Below are positions 47,842 to 59,430 of a DNA stretch of 64,000 nucleotides, piece after piece (position 1 is the stretch's first letter; each line of letters opens with the position of its first letter). The stretch is from assembly GCA_034670405.1 (NCBI GenBank), contig JAXDDX010000039.1:686001-750000 (forward strand). Direction: 5' to 3'. The notes beneath the pieces were generated by a model that saw nothing but the letters and a program-made list of their open reading frames with translations, was not told the DNA's origin and ran no database searches. Source of the DNA: Hoplostethus atlanticus. Its lineage: Eukaryota > Chordata > Actinopteri > Trachichthyiformes > Trachichthyidae. Both the position numbers and the translations under genes were made by a program.

Positions 47842-50800
47842 GTGAATAAATACGTTTGACTGTGCCCTACTTTGATAGGTTTCACAAACTTGTTTTCCAT
47901 TTGTAAGTCATATGGGTGTACAAGTCAAAAACGATTGCTTGTAGCCTCTGATGCTGGGCCAGTAAGACCATTTTGCCGTGGAAAATGGAGACCCTTTAGA
48001 GCGTCAATTAATGTGATTTAACAATTTTGGATTGGATAGCGTAAACAATTTAGAATGCCTGTAATATCTTGAATCAGGAATAGATGCAGCTTCCAGCGTC
48101 TGGCTGTCTCAGAGAATCAGGATAATTCTTCAGAGAGCTTTTTAGTAAATGACTCCTAAGCTGACATCAATCAATCTAGTTTAGCAATGAAAATCGAACG
48201 TCAAATATAATATCATAGGATTCGGGGTGTTCACATTTTTTTATTTCCAGGTGTCTGGGCCACTCGGGTGATTCCTAAAGGCAAGAGGTTCGGCCCATTT
48301 GTAGGAGAGAAGAAAAAGAGGTCTCAGGTGACCAGTAATGTTTACATGTGGGAGGTAAAGTAAAAGGCTGTTCTGTTGGCACCTCAATAATACTCACCTC
48401 CATCTTTGTGTTAGTCTACTGCAGAGATTAAAGACGCTCAACTACCATCGCTATCAATTATAGTTCAAGAGGGTTATGTGGCGGTAAAATGTCTGATGTG
48501 TTTCAGCTTCCAAGCATTATGTTCTTTATAACATCACGTTTGTTACTGTGCCGTGTAGGTTTATTTCCCAGCAAGGGGCTGGATGTGTGTTGATGCCACA
48601 GACCCCGTGAAGGGGAACTGGCTGCGCTACGTGAACTGGGCTCGCTCTACCGAAGAGCAGAATCTTTTTCCCTTGGAGATCAACCGAGCCATTTACTACA
48701 AAGTTTTAAGGGTAGGTTAAACGGATTTTGTTGCTACAGATTAATAGGCGCCACACCTAGTGGCACAGAGAGTGAAATGAATGAATGAAGGGGCTTTCAG
48801 GTTGCATTAGTTTGGGTGGGAGGCGTTCAGGAACATGGTTATAATGTCAGAACTATAGTTACATGTTACATCAGCGTATGTAGAAACTCCTACATCTTTT
48901 CATGGATAATATATTGGAATATGACAACGTGTCACTAAACTCCTATACCAACGATGTGGTAAATAAAACAGTGGGTGAACTATGACAAGCAACCACCAAT
49001 ATAAACAAATCAAATATTTTCAGAAAAGGATTACTTTTGTGCTTTCGCCCTCTTATGGACCTTTTCTCATATAACCTACATCAGTTTGATACTACTTACT
49101 GTGATATATAGTTTGAATTTACCTCATTCAGCTTTACATCAGCCTAAAGTGGGTAAACTGAGTTTTGATGGGTTTACCCTCCATTACATCCCTGCCCTTG
49201 ACATTCACTGTACTTTGCAGAATTTGACTTGGAGAATAGTGGAGAATAGTGTAATGTAGGCTAGTGTGAAAACAATGTCATATTCCACCCCCCTTGGGTT
49301 TGACAGATTAGATGCACAGTGGCCCAAATATTTCCCCTGCCTCTTAGCAAGCCGGTTTCTGATTGGTGCCCGACCTCATCTCTCATTGTTCCAGCCTATC
49401 GGGCCGGGAGAGGAGCTGCTGGTGTGGTACAGTGGGGAAGACAACCCTGAGATAACAGCTGCACTAGAGGAAGAAAGACTCAGCAGCCTGAGCAAGAAAA
49501 ATTCACCCAGGGCAAAACGAGGTGAGGCCTCCCTTTTTTTAAAACCAAGATGACACTTGTGTTCGCTTTAGTCTTAGCTATATGCGCTGCTCACGTCTGA
49601 TATGGTTAAGGGCAACGAATGGATTTCTTTCCGACCCATTCGAAGTTGTATTGCCGAGCTAGCTAGCTAGTAAAGGCTAGTCGCTACCAGACGTTAGCCA
49701 CAATCGTTTGCGATGTATGGGGCTTTTCTCTACTTTCAAACCCGACATGAAACTCGCCGATGCCACCGCATTTTGCCCTAACTAATGCACGATCGGCCGT
49801 CTCTCGCCGTCAAACAGCAGGCGGAACTGTTAAACGAGTATCTGAACAACTTTTTACCAGCTTTTCTGCCTCCCGTTGGTCCTGACGTTTTCGTGGATGT
49901 GACCTTTCCCGAGTTCCTAAAGCATGAAAGCCATCCATCCGCGAGCCTCTTACTTGATGATGGCCTAGCTAGTTAGCTTACTAGCCAGCTACCTTAGCTG
50001 CAATTGCAGGCTGCTTCAAATGCAGCTATTCGATACAACTTCTGTTTATAACTGTAATGGCTAGTGGGGTATATTTGGAAATATCAACTCCGTCACACGG
50101 GGTTGAGAATAACCAGTTTAGCGAGTTGTCAAACTAGGTAGTGCAAGCTAGCATGCAAGCTAACAGGCTAGGTCTGGGCGCACCGACATCTCGTTGTACA
50201 GGAGCAGATGGCAAACAGAGTAAATTATTAATAAAAATGTATTATGTCGATAAGGCGTAAAGACAGTTGTTTATTACAATATAATTAATGGAAAGTGGTT
50301 GTACTAGCTAGTAGGTGTTAACTCCAGGTTGGTAAACACTTGAGTGGCTTTAAAGGCATCAAAAAAATAATGTTACAGTAGCGACGTTGAACTTTTTCTT
50401 CAAGTCGAGAACAGGCAGAAACTGAATAGACATTTGAACAAGGAAGAAGAGGCTCCTGATTAAACTTGGTACAAATTGAGCCCCATATTCTATCCATAAT
50501 GCAAAACACAACTGGCTGGTTACGAAATGCCTTTTTAAGCATGTTATGAACTTTAGACGTAGTGCTTCATAAAATAAAATTGGATCATGTGGGTAATTCA
50601 ATGCAGGACCACAAACATTCAATGTGTGCTAAGTGATGTTATCAGTTTGGGTCTGTTTTTGATAAGTTCTTGGCCCAGCTATGTATGTAGCTGTGTTTTT
50701 ACTGAGTTAACGTATCCATTAGTCCAAAATCTATGGCATGGGGAACAAGGGCCAAAATATAAAATGTGCTGTAGGAAATTCTGTAGGAAATCGGTTATTT

Positions 50801-53800
50801 AGAAATATAACAAGAATGTAATAGCTTTGTGTCTACAGCATGTCATTAAGGTGCTTGTAAATGTCCTATAGTTATCCAGTCATTACTCCAAATCTCTCTA
50901 CATATGTAATTACATTGCACACAGACAACATTTAGAACGTCTCATCACTCTCTTGAACCCCTGAAGGGTCAGTTGAATAAGCTAAAATACAAGGGCCAGA
51001 TGTGTCCTTAGGCTGTAGGCCCTACATTTTGTATATTTCATTATCATAAAATCTGATGTAATCGTAAAGAGCTTTGCTTTGCTTTGCCAACATTTTGTGA
51101 GGAGAGCCTATATTGTTTGCTTTGTAACCCTACAGGCAAAAGCCTCTAGTACAGTCATTTCCTTATACTGCAATGCAGTAGCGTTTGACAACCCAGTACT
51201 GAAGTGCACAGTAAACCTTGCTGAATTTAGCCTACTTATCTTACTATCTGCATCTAGCACCATATCATCATGCATACTGGCTAACCTGGTGTCTGCCAGG
51301 TTTGATACTGCATCCATGTTTGGTTCAAATGCATTCATTGAGAAAATAAAGACTAGTGCAGTTAAAATCATAGAAAGCTTTGGGTAATTGTGCTACTGCT
51401 GTAGCTTTAGCAGAATGCCTCTCACCACGTTGGTCAGATGACTGACCTGCAGCATGTGTTTCTGTGGCATGAATTAGGCTTTGTAGGCCAGGCCAGATGA
51501 CCTTGTTGACACACTCCATTGATGACTAGGTGCCAGTGCAGCCTCTTGAGACAAGTCAGGCTCAATATAGGGTAGCCTCAGATTATTGAGGAACACATTC
51601 CTAAATGTCGTATCCCTGCTGTATTCTCCTACTTGAATTTTTAATGCATGTAAGCTCATAACTGTGAATCAAAAAAACTGAAGGTCATTTTTAGCATGGG
51701 CAGTTAGGTTAATTCATATAAGTGAGATTTGCCTTAATGCTTTGAAATAAAAACATTAAATGGGGAGCATAACCATGTGAGAATTGAGTTGGTGTAGTGG
51801 ATATGTAATGGCACAGTTACTACAATGTAGACATGACTACTGTAACTTTTTATAAGGAAGAAAAGTCAAACTACACAGAACACATACTTATATTGAGGGT
51901 CCAATAGAATTCTTGAGTCTATCAGTAATTGCAGAGGAAAATTAACAATAGCTGACGTATTAGTTGCTAGGTTTTTCTTGACTGATACTAAAAGTTGCCT
52001 TGAAAATGTATTTTCAAAGAAGGAATTGTGACAAGTTGCTTCACTGAAGGCTATTTGACTACTAGAATTTGTTGTTTGCCATAATCGGCACTGTAACCTG
52101 CTCTTTGACAAAGAATTGTTATTTTCTCAAGTTAACATTTTGTGATAATCTCTATATGTAATTTAAGGTGACTGTGGTGAAATCTTATTCTCTGTGCAGA
52201 TATTGCTGATGCATCACTGAGGAAGTTGATACTGATATATGTGGGAAAGGCCAACATTCACACATAATCATTGCACTGTTGTGTCACACCCTACTTATCA
52301 GCTTGAGTCATATTTAAGAAGTTAACATAGTATTCTTTTGTATCATAAAACATTTCTATATGCATACTTTCCCCCTTGTAAACCCTTGTTTGTTTTAGAC
52401 CAAGCCTGATCTAAAGTGATGTGTGCATTTCTCCCAGCCACCAGACGAAAGCTGTTGGAGAAAGCCAGACAGGCTGGTTTGGGTGGATTCAAGCAAACAA
52501 GTACAACCAAACCTATTATCACGGAAATGTGGGATGGGGAGGAAGGTTAGTTGTCTCATTATCATGGATATTTAGCACTTTGTGGATTCTTTCCCACTTT
52601 CTTTTAACATTTCTTGTGTAATAAGTTCATTACCTGTTTGTTGTTCAAATTCTTGAAATGGTTTCATGGGAATGCCTAACTTTGATGCTCCTGATAAATT
52701 GTCTTCAGGTCCTAAGGAGGAGGACAACAGGTCATCATCCCCAGAGCCCTCGCAGGCACCCCAGGAACCCCCCTCCATGGGAAGTACTGACCACACAGAT
52801 ATGCAGGACATGTCAGTGGTAATGGTTGGCAGGGGTGATGAGGAGGGGGAAGAAGAGGAGGAGGAGGAGGAGGAGGAGGAGGAGGATGCTGCTGCTGATG
52901 AGGTGGAGGATCCAGGTGAACTACGGCAGCTACCCATGAAAACTGCTCAGCATACATCTGCGGCTGATACAATGCAAAAGAAGGAGCCTGACCTGTTGCT
53001 GACCCATGGTGACGATGGTGAAGAGAGCCTTAAGGATCCACAGGTTGACACCGAGGCTTCCTCGCTTCCAGGGCAAGAACCAGAGGTTGATCCTGATCTT
53101 GAACTTTACCCTGATGGTGACCTTGAAGGTGACCCCCACGGAGAGTCGAATCCCTGTCAGCACTGTGAGCGCCACTTCTCCACCAAACAGGGCCTGGAGC
53201 GCCATATACACATTCATGCCATTGCTAACCAGCAAACACACGTGTTCAAGTGCCGGTACTGTGGCAAATCTTTTGGCTCACAGGTGGGGCGGCGGCGGCA
53301 TGAGAGACGGCATGAGAGCGGGCCCAAGAAAAGGCCTGGCTCGCTGGCTGGGACTGCCAATCTGCTCAGTCCTGTGGTGCAGACTGATGGTTCAAGTCCC
53401 GACTGTACCAGCCCGACTAGTCACTACATAGCCATAGGGTCCCAGTTTCCAGGGGGACCTCTGCGCAACTCTGAGATGATAAGGAAAGACTTGGGGCCCC
53501 ACGCCGACCGTCCCTTTATAATGGACGAGAATGGGGAGTCAAAGGAGCTCCATCCTTGCAAGTACTGTAATAAGGCATTTGGCACACACACCAACATGCG
53601 CCGACACCAGCGCAGAATACATGAACGCCACTTGCTACCAAAGGGTGTTCGCAGGAAAGGCATGCTGCTGCAGGAGGCATCTGCACAGCAACAGCAGCAG
53701 CAGCAGCCTGATGAATCTCCCAGCACCAGCCCCCCGCCCGTCTATGTGCCCAGTGCAGATACAGAAGATGAGGCGGACAGGGACGATTATGTGATCGACA

Positions 53801-56800
53801 TATCCAAAAACATCTCAGAGAATTTGAGCTTCTACATCGACGGCAAGATTCTGTCCACCAGTTCCGTTAGCACCTGTGAGGTGATAGAGGTGGATTCCAG
53901 ATCTGCGCTATTCGGCCTCGACACAGTTATCATTAGCCCAAATCAGATCAGTCAGGCACTCAAGGTGGAGGGTAGAACCAATGCTGGGAGGCTGGTCTCC
54001 AACATAGGCCAGCCAACATCAAAAAGGAGAACATCCACACCCCCACTCGTTCCCAGCCTTAAAATGGAGACAGAATCAGGATCTTCCACTACCTCATCCT
54101 CTTCTTCGTCCTCCACGTCATCCTCGTCTAACTTGTTAGTTGGTGGATTGTTTTCCCAAACCACAGATTCATCAGCATTTCAAAGGGAGAAAACTGTCTA
54201 TCTCTCCCCTAAGCTCAAACAGCTCCTTCAGACACAGGACAGTCAGAAGTCCACCATTGCCCTGATAGCAGAAAGCCATAGACTGGCCTCCCCACTGTCA
54301 GTCACATCACTGTCAGGGGCTTCAGGCAGGTTTAAGAGAAGAACAGGCTCTCCTCCCTCATCTCCACAGCTCAGTCCTGCACAGAAAACCGAGAGCTGTA
54401 AAGCCGAGGCGGGGAGCTCATATACCCTAAAGGTGCCAAAGCTGGAAGGTCACAGTGTGTCCCCTGCCGGGAGTCTACTGGGCAAGGACGACAGGGACAC
54501 CCAGAGCCCTTCTGTAAAGGACATGCGCAGCCAACCTGCCTCCAACAGCGGAGGAAATTCCTGTAATCAGCAGCCGCTGGACCTGTCTAGCTCTGTCAGT
54601 AGGAGAAGCGAGAGCTTGAACATGGTGGTTGGGGATTCAGCTCTTGATTTAAGCATGCATCGAAAGGGCGTCGTGGAGCCAGAATCAAAAGGAAGTCCAG
54701 CACCGCAGCCCCTGGCCAAGAAGAGGAAGCCTAACACCAGCATGCTTGAGAAGGTGCTGATGAATGAGTACGTAGGTGTAACCTCAGCAGGAGAGGAGGG
54801 CCCCTCTACCATGGCAAGCCTCGGCTGTTTTCAGTCTCTCTCTCCAAACATGGCGTTGGAGTCAGCCCACCCGTCTCCGCCCTCTCTGACCCCTGTAACT
54901 ATGAACCCCTCTTCACCTGGCACCTCCAGCATGACATCCCCAACACCACCTCCCCCTGTACTACCCACCATACCCTCTCCTCCAGGTATGCCTAGCTCTC
55001 CTCTGTCTCAGCCTTCAGACTGCTCTGCATTGAGACCTCTCCCCGTCCTCTCTCCCGAAATGTCTCCTAGATCGATTGATCACAAGCCGTTATCAGACAC
55101 AGAGGATATGTCATTAGCTGAAGAAAATCAAGATGATGGAGATGAGGAACATATCTCCAAGCCACTAGGCTCCCCTCGCACACCAGTCAAAGATCCTCTC
55201 AGTAGTTCAAGTACACAAAGCCCTTCTGAGCCCACCTCAGTTGATCTGCCCACAACAGAGACTGATGTTCCTATACCTATGAATGACAACAGTATGCTAA
55301 ATGGAAAATTAAGCCAAGACCTTGAATCAGTAGCGGAGGAGAAGTTCCAGCGCTCTGACTCCTCATCTGTCTCTTCAACATCTCCTCCCATATCACATGA
55401 CCCATCTCCATCAGTGGTATTGCCATCCCTCACGCACATTGCAATAAAGGAAGAGCCCCATCACCCCGTAGATGAGGTGTCCGATATGAACCATGCACCT
55501 CATGCTGGTGTTAACTCTTCACCTCAGCCTGCTGCTCTTGATAAACCCTCTGAGGTCGGGGAAGTCGACTCGGAGACGTACTGCAAGACTTTTGTGTGTA
55601 ATGTCTGTGAAGAGCCGTTCAGCTCTATCAAAGAGCTCAGCGGACACATCTCTGAGCATGCTGTGGACTGGCCCTTTAAGTGTGAGTTCTGTGTGCAGCT
55701 GTTTGGGGACGCTCCAGCCCTGCTTGCTCACCGAACAGCCCTACATGGAGTGGGCAGGATCTTTGTCTGTTCTGCTTGTTCCAAGGAGTTTGCATTTCTC
55801 TGTAACCTCCAGCAGCACCAAAAGGATCTGCATCCAAATCAGACGTGCGCACATACCACGATAGAGAGTGGTAAGCTGAGGCCACAAAACTACACAGATC
55901 CATCCAGGGCCAAAGAGGAAAGCAGTCCCTCAACACCAGCACTAGAAACCTCTGAAGATGCTGCTCCACACAATGTGTCTAATTTAGAGAAAGGAGAGCC
56001 TGATGTAAATGGTAACCATGAAGATGATGGGCCAGAGGACCCCACCGAGGAGCTGTACACTACAATAAAAATCATGGCCTCAGAGGGAGGGAAGCCTAAA
56101 GGCCCAGATGTCCGCCTTGGCATTAATCAACAGTACCCCAGTTTTAAACCACCCCCTTTCCCCTACCACAGCCGTTCTCATGCTGGCTCTGTGGCCTCAG
56201 CTACCAACTTTACCACCCACAACATACCACAGACTTTTAGCACTGCCATTCGCTGCACCAAGTGTGGCAACAGCTTTGACAACATGCCTGAGCTGCACAA
56301 GCACATATTGGCATGTGCCAATGCTAGTGATAAGAAGCGTTACACTCCCAAGAAAAACCCTATCCCCCTCAAGGAAATAGTGAAGCCTCAGAATGGAGCT
56401 TTGTCACCTGCAGCAGCCGGTGCAGGCCAGAACGCTTTCCGTAGAATGGGTCAGCCTAAGAGACTCAATTTCAATCAAGAGCCCTCTGGTAAAACAAAAA
56501 TGAGTGCCCTCAATAAGAAGAAAAACCAGCTGATCCAGAAGGCTATTTCACAGAGAAATAAAACTGCAACTACTGCAAAGAGGGCCCCTGTTAAAGTTGA
56601 AGAGGAGCAGGAACCTAATGTCTGCCCCCACTGCAGTCGGGAGTTTACCTATCCCGCAAGTCTCAGTAAACATATGGCAGTCAGCTGTCCCATGAAGCCT
56701 GTTAAAAAGGGCAAGAAAGGTGTAATAGAGGTGAAAAAAGAAGCAACATCTATGGTTGATAAAAACATGAACCTTAGGAGGAAAGCTACAGACTCTGAAA

Positions 56801-57603
56801 TCCAACAGACAGAGCCAGAGCCTAAGCCCCTGGGAAAGACCAGGGCTCGCAGTTCTGGTGCTGCAGAACCTGAACCCCCCCAGGCAAGCAAAGGAAAAAC
56901 TGCTGCTTCATTGGGCCGGCTTAAGAGGCCAGCCTCGTTCCCAACATCCCCAGTATCCCCTAGCAAAAAAACAAAAAAGGGCTACGCTCAATCTTTACCT
57001 CCCACCCCATCGTCCTCTGACACTCCCAGTGATGCTGCACAACGGCCGGCCATGAGAATGCAGCGTATGGGCAAGGTGGCAGTACCCAAGAGGGTAGCAG
57101 ACGTCAAATCGCCCCCACAGCAGCCGAAGAAAGAGGAGCGCTTCTCCCGCCGGACAAGGGAGAGACTGGGTGGTCCGGTCACCAGGAGCTTACAAATGGC
57201 CAACACAGTTGCTTCTGTGGAGGTGAAAACTGAGGAAGCTCCCAGCCAAGAGCCAAAAGAGACTCAGGTAAGAGACTTTAGAAGTTACACACTGTGTACG
57301 GGTCTTTGTGTTTTGATTTCCCTGGAGGATCCAGGTCATGTAGAATTGTCCAGATTTGCTTAATAACTCCTAGGCCGATTCAAATCCTAATTTTGGATTT
57401 GTTAAACAACTTTATAAAAGCCTGAGGGCTCATTTGCCACTTTTAAGATGTATTCATTATTGGGTTCTGTTTTTTTCTGTGATGTAATTTAAGTTGCAGA
57501 TCAGACAACTCTTGGACAAGGAACAGTTATTATTATTATTATTATTATTATTAATAACCTATTTGTTTTGTCTTGTGCTTTACAGGAGTCGCTGATGAAG
57601 TGA
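47727..57603 (+). CDS. prdm2: prdm2 (RIZ), PR-domain zinc finger protein 2 (7 coding exons, ~1727 aa)
   Basis: This is a nuclear PR/SET-domain H3K9 methyltransferase and retinoblastoma-interacting zinc-finger protein. The exons join as 47727-47841, 48251-48354, 48559-48711, 49395-49521, 52438-52545, 52709-57267 and 57586-57603. All are GT-AG and in frame: 5184 nt, or 1727 aa (human RIZ1 is about 1718 by memory). The PR domain is at about residues 30-160 (GVWATR, NWLRYVNWAR, EEQNLFPLEINRAIYYK, PIGPGEELLVWYSGEDNPEI). A Glu12 run is at 250-261. C2H2 fingers start near 352, 384, 486, 1166, 1194, 1223, 1385 and 1508. PLDLS at about 825 is a CtBP-type motif. The C-terminal basic GGPVTRSLQ segment is conserved. 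Teleosts can have a and b copies; I cannot tell which this is. Confidence 0.97.
47842..48250 (+). other. prdm2: prdm2 intron after coding exon 1
   Basis: A plain AT-rich intron of 409 bases ending in TTATTTCCAG. Confidence 0.85.
48251..48354 (+). CDS. prdm2: prdm2 coding exon 2 (PR domain)
   Basis: The exon encodes VWATRVIPKGKRFGPFVGEK, then KKRSQVTSNVYMWE, the start of the PR domain. It aligns closely with human VWATKPILKGKKFGPFVGDKK. It starts in phase 1 and ends in phase 0. Confidence 0.97.
48559..48711 (+). CDS. prdm2: prdm2 coding exon 3 (PR domain core)
   Basis: The exon encodes VYFPARGWMCVDATDPVKGN, WLRYVNWARSTEEQNLFPLE and INRAIYYKVLR, the conserved core of the PR/SET fold. It is 153 nt, phase 0. 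The donor is AGG|GTAGGT. Confidence 0.97.
48712..49394 (+). other. prdm2: prdm2 intron after coding exon 3
   Basis: 683 bases, AT-rich, with no repeat of note. The open frame continues upstream of the next exon but loses all PRDM2 similarity, so the AG at 49393-49394 is the acceptor. Confidence 0.85.
49395..49521 (+). CDS. prdm2: prdm2 coding exon 4 (end of PR domain)
   Basis: The exon encodes PIGPGEELLVWYSGEDNPEI, TAALEEERLSSLSKKN and SPRAKR plus one base. GEELLVWY is the conserved C-terminal SET-like motif of the PR domain. The donor is CGAG|GTGAGG. Confidence 0.97.
49522..52437 (+). other. prdm2: prdm2 intron with CpG- and TAGC-rich block
   Basis: This is the largest prdm2 intron (2.9 kb). 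Its first part (about 49600-50220) is CpG-richer, with repeated GCTAGCTAGC and GTTAGCC motifs and an open frame 49785-49976 of 63 codons. The rest is AT-rich and plain. In mammals an internal promoter in this region of the gene produces the short RIZ2 form, so the block is a candidate second promoter. Confidence 0.55.
49600..50220 (+). promoter_or_regulatory. prdm2: Candidate internal (RIZ2-type) promoter of prdm2
   Basis: Local CpG density is higher than in the flanking intron: CGATGCCACCGC, GATCGGCC and CTCGCCGTC among others. There are TAGC palindrome clusters at 49657-49700, 49965-50000 and 50140-50170. The position, after the PR-domain exons and before the RIZ2 start methionine, matches the mammalian arrangement. 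Function is inferred. Confidence 0.4.
52438..52545 (+). CDS. prdm2: prdm2 coding exon 5 with RIZ2-type start Met
   Basis: The exon encodes ATRRKLLEKARQAGLGGFKQ, TSTTKPIITEMWDGEE plus one base. The methionine (codon 52527-52529, residue 197) lies six residues before the GPKEE sequence, as the human short-form start does before EGPKEDEE. The acceptor is CTCCCAG and the donor is AAG|GTTAGT. Confidence 0.9.
52709..57267 (+). CDS. prdm2: prdm2 coding exon 6 (giant zinc-finger exon)
   Basis: A single 4559-nt exon runs from the GPKEEDNRSSS start to PSQEPKETQ. In order it encodes an acidic run (52849-52884), fingers 1-2 (CQHCERHF..., CRYCGKSF...; near 53155 and 53251), finger 3 (CKYCNKAF; 53557), a short poly-Gln run near 53690, a Ser-rich run (54082-54130), PLDLS (54574) and ALDLS motifs, a Pro/Ser-rich middle, fingers 4-6 (CNVCEEPF, CEFCVQLF, CSACSKEF; 55597-55840), finger 7 (CTKCGNSF; 56254), finger 8 (CPHCSREF; 56623) and a basic Pro/Ser-rich C-terminus. 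The donor is CAG|GTAAGA. Confidence 0.97.
52849..52884. repeat. (GAG)n coding acidic run in prdm2
   Basis: Twelve consecutive GAA/GAG codons, mostly GAG, make a Glu12 run. Human PRDM2 has a longer Glu/Asp-rich stretch at the same place. Confidence 0.9.
57268..57585 (+). other. prdm2: prdm2 last intron
   Basis: 318 bases containing (ATT)n at 57528-57553 and the acceptor TTTACAG. The frame reads through the donor for 31 codons to a stop at 57361-57363, so intron retention would give an alternative C-terminus. Confidence 0.75.
57528..57553. repeat. (ATT)n microsatellite
   Basis: About eight ATT units in the last prdm2 intron, about 32 bases before the acceptor. Confidence 0.9.
57586..57603 (+). 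CDS. prdm2: prdm2 coding exon 7 (terminal, ESLMK-stop)
   Basis: The exon joins in phase 0 to give ESLMK and TGA. A longer open frame of about 59 codons continues in another phase, but no observed junction reaches it. I did not find the C-terminal tail I remember for the main human isoform (FSYSLRLASRCSP...), so this may be an isoform end, or the other end may be lost. Confidence 0.65.
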   Translation, partial: ESLMK

Positions 57604-59430
57604 GCTACATGGACATTGTTGAGCTATTCCTGGGAATACGGTGCTCCCCTCTCAGGAGATGCTCTGGACTAATCAAGGCACTGAGAGCACTGAGGTTGAC
57701 CATTCAGGGTGGGCTTATTCACTCACAGCAAGCCTGCTTGTCTCAAACGCCTCGCAGGCTGTAAAGAGGGAACCCTCTTTATCTTCCATCTGTCTCCTGA
57801 ACTGAGCCTCGATTTTAGCCAGCCTTGCAAAAAAGGAAAAAAAAGAGAGAACTGTAAACGACAATGAGTTAATATATACAATACGCGTCATTACTTGACT
57901 GAAAACAGTAACGTTATGGTTCCGTTATGTTTGAAAGCTGATGTATTGCAAATGGCAATCAAGTATCAGTTCACAAAACTGTTCGGTCTTTGTTTTCGTT
58001 CCATATTTTCCTCATTTGGTTGTTTAGATTTTCAGATGTTTCCAGAGTCTCTTACTGCATGTGCTGAATAGAGTATAAACTAGATAAAGCCAATTTCCAC
58101 GTCTCTCCCGACTGCACCTACTTCAGTTAATACATTGATTTGAAAATTAATAAGTATGTTTGATTTAATGTTCTGTAGTCAATATATTGTAGAATATATC
58201 TTATTGGCATTTTTCTTCTTGTTTGGGTAAGAAAGATGAAAAGGGCAGTGGCTCACTGCAACAATTGGTCCTCAGGAACACTGTATATGTGTGTGTTTAA
58301 ATATGTGTATGGGTATGGTTGGATGTGTGTCCTGACAGCTATTCCTTTGGTCTCAATCTCATGTATGATTTACTTTCTTTCTCATATTCTTCTTTTGTTT
58401 ATCTGAACATTAGGGCAGATAGTTCCAATTGTAAAATGGTGGGAATTGTGTTTTTGTCTCCTTTTAAAAAAAAAAAAAAAAATGTCATTAACAGTCTTGG
58501 AAAGAAACACTGCCACACACGTCCGTTATTTTCGTTAGCATTTTGGGTTCAGCGTCTCTCAAAATCTCTTAATTTTCACGTGTCATTCATATAGCCCAGC
58601 GTTCTTGCAGCACTTTATAATGAACCTCTGCCAAAACCCCTAGCTAGATCAGTCTGACAATTTGGCTTAAATGGTGAATAATGAAATGTATTCAGGTCTG
58701 TTGCACACTGCTGACACTGGGATGCCTCACTGACAGCGCAGATTATTAATCTAAAATACTTCTACAGCATTTCTGTCAAATCAGTTCTGAAGTGTTTTTC
58801 TCTATTGAGCAATTCAACACGTCAAAATGATCCATGAATGAACTTTAATATGCCAAAAAGCACGATTGTGACTTAATTCTCAGATTGAAAAGTTGAATGC
58901 GGCTACTGTTTTTTTGTTTTGTTTTTGTTTTGTTTTGTTTTGTTTTGTTTGCACGGGGAGCCTTGAAAAGATGTTTCATCTGTCATTTTTCTTTCGGGAG
59001 CCATGCCACAGGGACGTGAATTAGAGATTTGTTTTTTTCATCATGTAAACATTGAGGCAAAGCCGTCTTTGTTGCAGCGAGTTGATATGTTGGGTAATAA
59101 TGTACACAACTAAAATGCTATATTTAAGTCCCTACCGATGAAGTGCTTTATTCTTTTGTTGTTTTTGTTCTCACCCCATTTCTCACTCTGGACCATATCT
59201 GTTGAACACCTGAGACGTCAGACGGGGGCAGTGCTCAAATACTCGTAGCATGTTTTTGGAAAAAGGAACAATATGATTTGAAGCTAATTTATATTTCCAT
59301 GTGAAATTTTCATCTATGTTTTGCCTTTCAGCATCAATATTATGTATTTGAGGATGAACAAAGATAAGTATCCCTAATGACCTCAAGTAAAACATTGCTG
59401 TAATTGACATAATAAAAACCTTTTTCAATT
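57604..59430 (+). other. prdm2: prdm2 3'UTR
   Basis: AT-rich non-coding sequence with an A run near 58466-58482 and a (TTTTG)n tract (58910-58950). It ends at the AATAAA 59411-59416, the first clear signal. The true end may vary. Confidence 0.6.
59411..59416 (+). terminator. prdm2: prdm2 polyadenylation signal AATAAA
   Basis: AATAAA within ATAATAAAAACC is followed by TTTATTTGTTCTG, a T/GT-rich downstream element. Confidence 0.55.

Noticed and set aside
49266..49394. Extension of prdm2 exon 4 upstream of the acceptor
   Set aside because: The frame is open, but PRDM2 similarity begins exactly at PIGPGEELL after an AG acceptor.
55493..55864. Frames overlapping the prdm2 giant exon in other phases
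   Set aside because: These are shadows; only the long frame carries the zinc fingers and splice-compatible ends.
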